A DNA stretch of 64,000 nucleotides. It comes from Lindgomyces ingoldianus (lineage: Eukaryota; Ascomycota; Dothideomycetes; Pleosporales; Lindgomycetaceae). The stretch spans positions 393,124-457,123 of the forward strand of contig NW_022985189.1 of NCBI RefSeq assembly GCF_010093535.1, given 5' to 3'. Below are positions 54,904 to 64,000 of this stretch, piece by piece. Below the pieces are notes generated by a model, which saw only the letters and a list, made by a program, of their open reading frames with translations, had not been told where the DNA came from and did not search any database. A program made the position numbers and the translations under genes. Within the stretch, counting starts at the first letter, position 1, and the number at the start of each line of letters is the position of its first letter.

Positions 54904-56481
54904 TAACGTACTTCACGGGCGAGTTGCTCACACACCTGAGTTGCTTACTTTTGCCAAGACCCCACCCTAATAAACTCTATTATAGCCTATAACAACCTGC
55001 TCTAGCACTATATAGTACAGTACAGCCTAGAATATTATTTAAATACTACTTCTACTTCTTACTTACATATATGCGTGTTATGCCTAGTCTAATTACACTG
55101 TCTGTAGCGCCTTTAGAATAGCTTTCTTACTTTAGCTTACACCTGCTTTTTTACCTTTTTCTTATTACTGCGCGCTCTAATCTTTTTTAAAGCTGTTAAG
55201 TATAAGCTTTTTTAAATTATTAAAGTTTTTTTTACTTTAATCTACTTTCTTTTATGTAATTTATGTTATATAGTAGCTTTATTAGCTACTTAAAGCTTAG
55301 TAATTTTCTATTATACTAATACTAGCTTATATATAATTATTACTACTCTCTTTAAGACTTTTTTAAACACTTTAACTATAAAAGTTAGTAAACTATTTAT
55401 ATACTTTTAAATTTTTATTTTTATAAGTATTAATTATAACTTAAGTTTTAAAGTATTACTTAGAGTTTATAACTACTAAAGCTTATTATATATAAGTAGT
55501 AGTAGTAGTAATAAAGTGCGTAACTTTATATTAAGGCTTATTATAACTTATTATAAGTAAAAAGGAACTAATATAGTGCCTTAGAACTTTTTTTAGATAT
55601 TACTAAAAGTAATTATAGCATTATAAGCTACTTTATAGCATAGTAAAAACTTTATTTTTATAATATAAGTAATTTAGTTATGTATAAAGTTTTTAGCTTA
55701 GCACCTATACACTTTTTTTAAAAAAGTAAAACAACTTACATTAAGTAGCTATAAAAAGTGTAATAAGTAAAAAGGTATATAAATAGTAATAATTTTATTA
55801 TTTTTATAGTATTACTAGAAATAAAGTAAGTTATAGCTTTTATAGCTATTAATAACTAGTAGATAGTAGCTACTAATAGTACACTTTTTTATATGTGTGT
55901 TAAAGTGCTTTAACTAGTCTAGACTAAGCTAATTAGTAGTCTAGCTGCGCTTAGAGATTATAATAACTTAATTTTAAAATAAATTTTTTTTATACTAGTT
56001 TTAAAAGTAGTTGCTACTCTAAAAAATAATAAAGAGTAGAATAGCCTACTTTTTAGCATTAATGCTCTAGATAGCTGTTATTTACTTCTAGTTACCTAGC
56101 TAGACTGCTTTTAGCTGTCTTTATCTCTTTAAACTTGTAATAACTGCTCTAGTAAATATCTAGCTTATTATAAACTTTATTTTATTAAAGTTATATATGT
56201 TATTATCTTAGATACTATACTTAGCTTTAATATTCTTTATAAAGTTAAACTAGCTTTAAATTACTATAAAAATTTTATAAATAGCTTTTTTATAGTTATA
56301 CTTACACTTAAACTTTACTTTAAGCTTTAAGTAACACTTAATAAATATATTAAGCTAGTTTATGCTAACATAGCCTATATTACACTTAGCGTGTAAAGAA
56401 TTAGCTATATTAGCTATAGCTGCTAACTAGGGGGGAAATTCTTACGCATCTAGCTTAAGTATGTGCTAAATAATTACCTAC

Positions 56482-56789
56482 TGTAACGGCGCAGGCAAGA
56501 CAATGGGTCCGAATGCGGTATGAATCCACTCAGAGGCATATGGGAGTGCGTGGGGACTCAGAGACCTAGGAATACCAATAACACCTATAGGCCTTGTACG
56601 TAGGATATCAGAAAACTACTAAGCTAGCTACAGGGGCGAGGTGCAACTAAATACATAAGGGAATAGGGGTAACGGCAGGGGGCTAGGCAGAGTTGAGTTA
56701 GGGTCGAGCCAGGGTCGGAGCCGATACGGAGACCCTTCGGATAGGTTCCGGGGCGACCCAAGATGGAACGATTCATGAGAATTGTTACA
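56482..56789 (-). repeat. 3' LTR of the gypsy element
   Basis: 308 bp, TGTAACGGCGCAGGC...GAGAATTGTTACA on the + strand. Nearly identical to the other LTR apart from scattered transitions. Confidence 0.93.
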
Positions 56790-56806
56790 CTACCCCCCCC
56801 TCTGTA
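56790..56806 (-). other. Polypurine tract of the gypsy element
   Basis: On the + strand CTACCCCCCCCTCTGTA. Read on the minus strand it is a G-rich purine run directly before the 3' LTR, where second-strand synthesis would start. Confidence 0.65.
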
Positions 56807-59264
56807 GACTAATAGTCCCTATTAGTAGTAGTTATAGTACAAAGTATTGCTGTTATATCCTCTGCATCCTTAAAACAAAACTAGTCTAATTTAGCTAGGT
56901 GTCCTTACTAAGTATTCCTTTGCACTACTAGCAGTGTCCTTAGAGTTATAATACTCTTATGTATAACTATAAATTTACTTTTTACTCTTATACTTTATTA
57001 TCTGCTAAGTAATCTATGCCTTCTACACTAGCTTTAAAAGCCTTAATCTACTTATATAAGGCCCTTAGAGGTCTTAGCTAATTTAGATGCTTATTATAAA
57101 AGGCCTTTAGTTTATAAGGAGAACCTATAAAATTTAAAGCCTTATACTAAACTAGATTAGAGTTGTGTCCTACTTATTTTACCTAGTACTTAAGCGTTTT
57201 CTAGTAGAGCTTACTAGCAAGTATTTCCTCTACTTCCTACTCCTCTACTTTATTAATAGTAATTCTAGGGGGTTTTAAAAGTTCTTGTCTTAGAAGTAAA
57301 TTCTAAGGGTCTTTGCAGAGCATGTTTAGTGCAAAGATGTTATGTATCTTTAACCCTAAAAGTAGCTCTAGGCAGTATAAGTTACTAACTTACTTAAGTA
57401 CCTTAAAAGGACTTTTTTATTAATTAGATAGTTTTTAGCTAGGTCTCTAAACAGCTAGGTTCTCTGTGCTTAGGTAGACTATGTCGCTAACCTTCTAGTT
57501 AACTAGCCAGCAGTGGCAGTTAACTACAGTTTGCATCTAATCCTAGGCCTTTTCTATATAGGTCTTTGCTAGCTTCTAGGCTGCGTGCATGCAGGTTGCT
57601 AATGCTAGGGCATTCTTCTAATTTAACTTATCTGTAGCTATAATAGAATCTGTAGAATGTTTCTAGTCCTAGCTTTAACATAGTTTAGAGCTATATAAGA
57701 CTTAATATAAAAACATTTTAATTATTACATAGGGCAAGGTTATCTAAGCCTAATTAATTAGGGGCAGTAAAGAACTCTAGTTATCTTAGTAAAAAAATAT
57801 AAAAGGCCTTAGTCTTTAATTAATATACTTATTTATAATCTTTATTTAGCTATCTGTTTTCTTATAATAGGCAGTAGAGAGCTTAACTTTTACACTTAAA
57901 ATTTAACAGAATTTAGACTAGAAACTAGATACAAACTAAGGTCCTTAATTAAAAATAATAGTTTTAGGTATGTAGCTAAAACAGTACACTTATTAAATAA
58001 ACAAAGCAGCTATTTTCTAGGCGTTAATTATTTTATAGCAAGGGATAGAAATAGCTTGTTTAGACAGGTAATTAATTATAACTATAATCTAATTATATCT
58101 AGACTTATCTTTAAAAAACTCCTTAAAGTTAATGCACAGGTGCTGCATTAGTTAAGCAGGAATTAGTAGGGGGTAGATAAAGCCTAGAGTTTAGGTCTAT
58201 TTTAGATAAGCCTTATAACAGGGGAGGTAATTCTGTATATATTATTTACAAGTAGCTTCTATACTCTTTTAGTAGTACTTTTAGGCTAGTAACTAATAAG
58301 TCTTAGTAGCACTAGGATGTGCTAAAGATACTTAGTTGTAGACTTCTTAGATAAGTTAAGTACACAGTAATAAGTCTACTAGCACACATAAGCAGTTAGC
58401 ATAAAGGAGTAGTCTGTTTCCTATCTAATAATAGTAAAGTAGGAGTTCTTGCTTTTATATAAAAAAGGCTTAATTCTTTTAAAGTAATATATTAATTAAT
58501 TTTAAAGAATCTAGAGACATAACCTAGTCTAGTTCTTCTATAATATTTAGTGTAGCTACTTAAGTTGTTGTTTAAGTAATATAGTACTAGGCTAGTTTAG
58601 AGTTAATTTAAAAGTAAAGTTAGTGCAGTCCTAGTAGGACCCTTAACCTATTATTAGTTTAAGCTGCTTTTAAATTTTCTACATCTTATTTATAACAACT
58701 AAGAATGTCTGCCCTAGTGTTGTTCTTACTAAGAGTGTACTTAATTTAAAAGTAATACTAAGCTAACTTTTTAGCCTAATAGACTTAATAAGCATTTAGC
58801 ACCTTTATTATTATAAAGTACTTTAATAAATAATAATTAGTATATACTAGAGTGCTTGTTACTATAGATGTAAGCTTAGCCCTTTATTATTTAAACATAG
58901 TAATAATTACAAATAGCTTCTTATTATATATCTTCTAGTTTAGCTCTAAACTAGATAGGACCTTACTATAGAATAATACAAGGCACTAATTTCTATCTGC
59001 TTGTTCCTAAGAAAGGACTTCTGCTACTACTCTATTAAAAGTGTTAGTTTTAATTTTAGTTTACAACATAAAGTTAAAATAGTAAAGAGTAGGTATTTTT
59101 AATAGCTTAGACTTTAGCTTTTTAAAAGCTACATTACACTCTAAAGTCTATATAAAAAAGGTAGTAAAGCTTTAAAGCATAATAATTAGTTTTACTATAT
59201 AAAAGAATTTTAAAATAAATTACTAATAAAATCTAGTAAAGCCTAAGAAGGATTTTACACTTAT

Positions 59265-59510
59265 TACAGTAGTAGGTGCCTGCTAGTTGCGTAGCACTTC
59301 TACTTTCTCTAGGTTAACCTCTAGTCCTTTATTTAAAAGTATATAGCTAAGATACTTTATTTAAGTAATATAAAATTTACTTTTTCTAATCTTTACTTAT
59401 AATTCTGCTTACTAGAGCCTTTCTAAAACTTTCTTAACATAAAAGATATAAGTTGCTTTGTCTTTAAAGTAAATAAAAATGTTATTAAAATAAGTAATAC
59501 AGAAATTATC
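59265..59510 (-). pseudogene. Gypsy reverse transcriptase remnant
   Basis: On the minus strand, FCITYFNNIFIYF (catalytic box at 59481-59492) corresponds to the FCVVYLDDILIYS-type box of Ty3/gypsy enzymes, with both catalytic Asp codons changed to Asn. Further on, at about 59265-59400, stop-broken residues still follow the pattern of the YLGYI ... W ... P ... FLGF connection region. Not functional. Confidence 0.8.
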
Positions 59511-61052
59511 TAGATAGTTAATTAATATGTTATTTATATAGCGCTAGTAAGTTACTAGACTATTACATAATCTAAAAGGCAAAACTTTACACTTATAAGT
59601 TCTATATTATGTCTAAAAGGTAGTACACTCTTTAGAGCTTAGATCTATCCTAATTTTATTAAAAGCTGCGTAAATATTAAACTTAGTAAAAATTACTACC
59701 TTAGTAGGTCTTAACAGGAGTTTGTCTATACGCAGTATTAGATACACATTTTTGCAGGTAAGAGCGTTAAGTTTACAGTAATTAACATAAATATATAAGT
59801 CACTATTTAGTTTCTATACATAAAGGATAAGAGATGTAAAAGGGCTCTAACTTTACTTAATAAAGCTATATTTTAGATTATTTATAACATATTTCTTTAT
59901 TGCCTCTAGCTTCTTAAGGTTCTGTTTGTACAACAGACTGTAACTGTTAGGGAGAGGCTCTGTAAGAACAATCTTGTAGTTATATAGACAATGTACTAGT
60001 AGCTAGTAAGCTGCTGTGTGGCTAAATACATCTTAGTACTAATAGTATTTAGAGGGTAATTAAAGGTTTACTAATACTTTAGTTTTATATTTAGTGTCTA
60101 ACTATAAAGCTTACTTGTCTTTAATTAACTACTTAATTTTATAAATAAAAGTTAAAAAGAACTTATTCTTTTTTTTTTATGTTAAAATAAAAAGCATTTG
60201 CTAAAATTAAAGTAATAGTAGCTAAATAGACCTTCTTTAGGCCTATTCTAGACTTTTTAATAAATAGGCAGAAGAATAATTTAAGTGTCTTTAGACTATA
60301 GATAATAAAAGATCTATAGAATTTTAGTAGCCTTAGTAAACCCTTAATGCAGTAGATTGTTAGGCTGTATAACTACTAAAATTAGTTCTTTTTCTATAGT
60401 GCGTTGCGTTATTTAATATCTAGCTCTACTTCTTTATTGCGCGTAGGCTAGGTTAATTACATAAGCAAAGGCAGCAAAGGTTTATAAGTAGGCAGATATT
60501 TGCTAGGCTATATAATCTAATTCCTCTTTATATCTAAATAAAGTTTAAAACAACATAACTATTTAATGCTAATAATATAATCTTAAAAGCTAAAGTTTAT
60601 AATAATAAAAAAGCAGTTTTAGATGCTTCTCCTATTAATTTATATATATAGGCAGATATACTAGTAGACAGGGACTTAGATCTAATCTTAAAAGCCCTTA
60701 ACTATAACTTTAAATAGTAAGCGTTAGATAAAGATATAGAAGCATTAAAATAATAACTTAGCAGTTAGTAAGTTAATAAATAAAAAACTATAAGCACTAG
60801 TATTAACTAAAAAATTTAAACAGACTCTAATGCTTTTTAAATATAAAATAGTAGGGACTTAGAAGTGTTTTCCTTTAAACAAGTGTAACAGATTAATGTT
60901 TAATAGATTATACTTACTTAAGCCTAAGATAAAAAGTTTTTCTAAGTGTTACTATTTTTTATCTAAAAAGTATCTAGATTAAAATTATTTATGTTTATAA
61001 ATTCTTTTTTAGAATCTTACTACTCTACCTTTATTTTTTATACTTTAAGGAT

Positions 61053-61100
61053 AGGGCAGTTGCTAGTAAAATGTCCTAGTTTTTTATAATTATAATAGTT
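61053..61100 (-). pseudogene. Gag CCHC zinc knuckle remnant
   Basis: The minus strand reads YYNYKKLGHFTSNC, spacing X2-X4-X4 of a CCHC knuckle in which the first two Cys are Tyr (TGT to TAT). His and the last Cys remain. This places gag toward the right-hand LTR. Confidence 0.75.
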
Positions 61101-62505
61101 GCTAAAAGTTGTCTGTCTTTCTAAAGCAGGTGTTTAGCTAGATTGTCTATAGGTAACTAAAGTAGACTAGGGTACTAACAGAGATGCAGGTTAGGGTGCA
61201 CTAGAATAGTATACTGCCTTAGATGTATTACTAGAAACCTTCTAAGACTAATCTATACTAAGTCTAATAGTAGACTGTTAGGTAAGATTAATAGTTTACT
61301 TTAAAATAGTAGGGGTATTCCTTCTTTCTATGTTATAGGCTGTTAGGTAGGCTACTATTATCTTAAAAAAGCCCTTCTAAGTGTGTTTAAAACCTAAGTT
61401 TAGTACTCTTAGGCTAGGCAGTATCTTCTTCTATAAGTAGAAGAACTATTCTAACTTTAATATAAAACTTTTAATAGCAGCACTAATAAAGTAAGCTTTA
61501 AAGGCAGAAAATGCTTTTTCTTTACTTATTTTTAAAGTTTAAAACACCTGTTGCACCTTTGTCTTTTTATTACTAGTAATAAAGTATGTTTATAAAAGCT
61601 TAATTATTTCTTTTGTGTTTTTAAACTAAAAGTTGTCTAATTTAGCTAGGTATCTAGGCTCTAGGTATTCCTTCGCGATACTAGCAGTGTGTCCCTATAC
61701 TAGCGCTATGTGTGCGCGCTTACTCTAATAGTAATCTGCATTAATGTTAAGTCTATCTATAATAAAGGCTTACTATTATTTAAATGTAAGTTCTTTGCTG
61801 TCTGTAAGGTTCTTAATCTTAGGCATGTGTTTAGTAAAGTAGCTTTAAAGGAGCTTAGGGGTGCCTAAAAGGTCTCTTACTATTAGTGTAGTAAAGTTAA
61901 TTTAAGGCATTATTAGGGGTAATTTAGTAGTTAGTAAAAGTTAATTAAAACTAATAGTTTTTAATCTAGTTAGCTATTTAATTTATACCCTTAATTAAGC
62001 AACTTAGTTTTTAAGGGCTATACTGCTAGGGTTTAACTTTAAATTTAGTAGGTTTTTAGCTTTAGGTTCTATAAAAGAGGGTTTAGCTGTTAAAGTTAGT
62101 AGTAGTTTAGTTTTAAGAGCAGGCATTTTACCTTAGCTGTAGCTAGAATAGGTTGCAGTCTTTATAATAAGATCTAATAGTAGTTAAGAGTTAGGCATTA
62201 GTAGTTATCCTTAATCTTAATAAGTTATTAGTAGTCTCTAAGTTTCTACCTTAGCGCACTTTTTACAACTTTTTTAAAGGCAATTCTAATTATAAGGGAT
62301 AAAAAGTTCTAAACCTAAAGGCTTTAGTTAATAGAAAGTCTCTAGAATTTTATCTATACTAACTAAATAATTTAATGTAACAGTGTGTAAAAATAGTAAC
62401 CTAAACTAAATTAGACGCTTCTTAGAGTTAGACATAGTTAAATAAATAATTAATATAATATTATTAATAAGGCTATTACTAGCAAAAGCAAGTTTTTTAA
62501 TATAA

Positions 62506-62813
62506 TGTAACAGCGCAGGCAAGACAATAGGTCTAAATGCAGTATAAATCCACTTAGAGGCATATAGGAGTGCGTAGGGACTTAGAGACCTAGGAATACT
62601 AATGACACCTATAGGCCTTGTACGTAGGATATCAGAAAACTACTAAGCTAGCTACAGGGGCGAGGTGCAACTAAATATATAAGGGAATAGGGGTAACAGC
62701 AGGGGGCTGGGCAGAGTCAAGTCAGGGTCGAGCCAGGGTCGGAGCCGATACGGAGACCCTTCGGATAGGTTCCGGGGCGACCCGAGATGGAACGATTCAT
62801 GAGAATCGTTACA
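62506..62813 (-). repeat. 5' LTR of the gypsy element
   Basis: 308 bp, TGTAACAGCGCAGGC...GAGAATCGTTACA on the + strand, followed by the CCTAC duplication. No clear tRNA primer-binding site is seen on its inner side, probably owing to RIP. Confidence 0.93.
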
Positions 62814-63110
62814 CCTACTTTTTATTATTATCTAGCTTTTATAAGTTAGCTGTATAATTAGCTTAGAAAAGTTATTTAGTGTGTTTGTTACTTATTATTT
62901 TTTAAAAGACTTTATAAATAGCTGCGGCGTATTACTTAAAAAGTGTTATGTTTTATTTAAAAGCCTAAAGTATAAGCTACATCTAATATTTTTTTAACAT
63001 ATTTAAGTAGTGTTATTAGAAATGCATTAGTGTAGAAAAAGTAGTGTAGTAGAGTCTTAGCAAAAGTAAGTAACTTAGGTGTGTAAGCAACTTGCCTGTA
63101 AAGTACGTTA

Positions 63111-64000
63111 TAAAGTAAAGGTTAAAAATCTAACTTTTATGCCTTATTAAGTTATATGCTATAACTTTAAAAGTGCTATTAGTAATTAAAGTGTTTATTT
63201 TTATATAGTTTAATTCTTTAAATAGTTTTTTAGGTGTAGTAATTACACTATCTATATAAAGCTTAATAAATAAAGCTTAATTATTCTTTTTTTTAAGTTA
63301 AAAATACTTAGTCTAGACTTTATGTAAGTTTTCTTTACCTTTTACTTTTTTTAGTATCTATATCTTCTCTTTACACTAGTGCAGCATTGCTATTTTAAGG
63401 GGCTTAGTCTATAGTAGGCTCTAGTTTTACCTTTATAACATTTTTATAAAGTTGTTTTCTTTTTCTCTTTTATAAAAAATCTCTTTATATAGAAGTTAGT
63501 TTATTTAGGTTTTTTATTATAAGTAAGTTATTTTTTTCTTTTTCTTTATAGTATAGTTTAACCTGTGTATATTAGAGCTTTAGTAGGCTATTTTTTTTAA
63601 TAATAATATTTCTTTCTTTAATGCTTTTAATTTTATATAGGCTAGTCTAGCCTTTTTTTTTTTTTATGCTATAATCTCTAAGCTAAAAGAAAAGTTAAGA
63701 ACTTTATATATTATAAAGCTATTATAAGTGTTAATTATATAATTAATATTTACTTTTATATAGTTTTTTTTAAAGTATTTTTATTACCTTTTACACAGCA
63801 CTTACTTATATAATAATATTTAGTAATAGTAAAAAGTTTAAGTTAATTCTTAGGTATGCTCTAAAGACTAGCAGTGTAAGTACTAGACTATGCAGACTAG
63901 CAGTATTATTTAAAGCCTTAACTACTATCTGCAGAATAGCCTTATTTTTTGTATAGTTACCTAGCTTAGTCTTTAAAATGTTAAACACTTATTAAAGAGG
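63111..64000 (-). mobile_element. Decayed retrotransposon remnant, running off the window
   Basis: AT-rich, no long frame. At 63806-63988 a 60-residue minus-strand frame (KLGNYTKNKAILQIVVKALN, LVLTLLVFRAYLRINL) resembles a segment of fungal retrotransposon pol (the AVKAVNDTAGP...LVPTLLVFGAYPR-type region) with RIP-type substitutions. Which superfamily is uncertain, and the rest lies outside the window. Confidence 0.45.

Larger units (their letters stand above)
56482..62813 (-). mobile_element. Complete Ty3/gypsy retrotransposon, RIP-inactivated
   Basis: 6332 bp bounded by two direct 308-bp LTRs and a perfect 5-bp duplication CCTAC (56477-56481, 62814-62818). It is oriented on the minus strand: a purine tract (ACAGAGGGGGGGGTAG when read on that strand) abuts the LTR at 56482-56789, and the order along the minus strand is nucleocapsid at 61.1 kb, then reverse transcriptase at about 59.3-59.5 kb. 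All frames are broken. It is inserted into a Fot1-like element. Confidence 0.92.
54906..63108 (-). mobile_element. Full-length Fot1/pogo-like element split by a gypsy element
   Basis: The left end ACGTACTTCACGGGCGAGTT is at 54906 and the right end ...CCTGTAAAGTACGT at 63108, with TA on both sides (54904-54905, 63109-63110). Its own parts, 54906-56481 and 62819-63108, total about 1866 bp. The uninterrupted sequence across the insertion point is seen at 43170-43200 (AATAATTACCTACTTTTTAT). Coding is on the minus strand and dead. Confidence 0.85.

Overview
This window looks like nuclear DNA from a filamentous ascomycete (Pezizomycotina). The genes have short GT-AG introns of about 48-133 bp, there is a mitochondrial-type RNA polymerase and a CFEM-like secreted protein, and the repeats are riddled with C-to-T / G-to-A stop codons of the kind left by repeat-induced point mutation (RIP). 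I cannot name the species or class. Base composition is strongly two-sided: AT-rich, gene-free blocks at about 279-6290 and 38400-64000 flank a block of ordinary composition (about 6290-38400) that holds all the genes. An assembly gap of 510 N sits at 29080-29589.

Left AT-rich block (1-6290): a Ty3/gypsy-type LTR cut by the window edge, a RIP-decayed Ty1/copia element on the minus strand (its gag start is still readable at about 3854-4201), a 10-bp minisatellite, a decayed Fot1-like palindromic element, an LTR interrupted by a short repeat, and three copies of a short repeat with a tRNA-like A box.

Genic block: a decayed HET-family fragment (+), a broken Swi5 recombination-mediator gene (-), a decayed F-box-like gene (+), a CFEM-like cell-surface protein (-), mitochondrial RNA polymerase RPO41 (-), a type II membrane protein of a fungal glycosyltransferase-like family (-), a CYP504-like cytochrome P450 (-), a decayed erythromycin-esterase-family gene (+), and two neighbouring + strand genes of unknown function (31661-33565; 35438-38144, five exons) that I find to share a domain of about 145 residues. 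The intact housekeeping gene is RPO41. The rest looks like accessory or fast-changing content with several gene remnants. No operon-like cooperation is implied; each gene appears to be an independent transcription unit.

Right AT-rich block (38400-64000): a nested stack of transposons that can be taken apart from the TA or 5-bp target duplications. It holds two related Fot1/pogo-like families of about 1.85 kb with ACGTAC termini, a 1.1-kb non-autonomous palindromic derivative, a third TA-duplicating element of 1.84 kb, 277-bp LTR-like repeats, and a complete but RIP-killed Ty3/gypsy element of 6.33 kb with 308-bp LTRs (56482-62813) sitting inside a Fot1-like copy. No functional gene is visible there.
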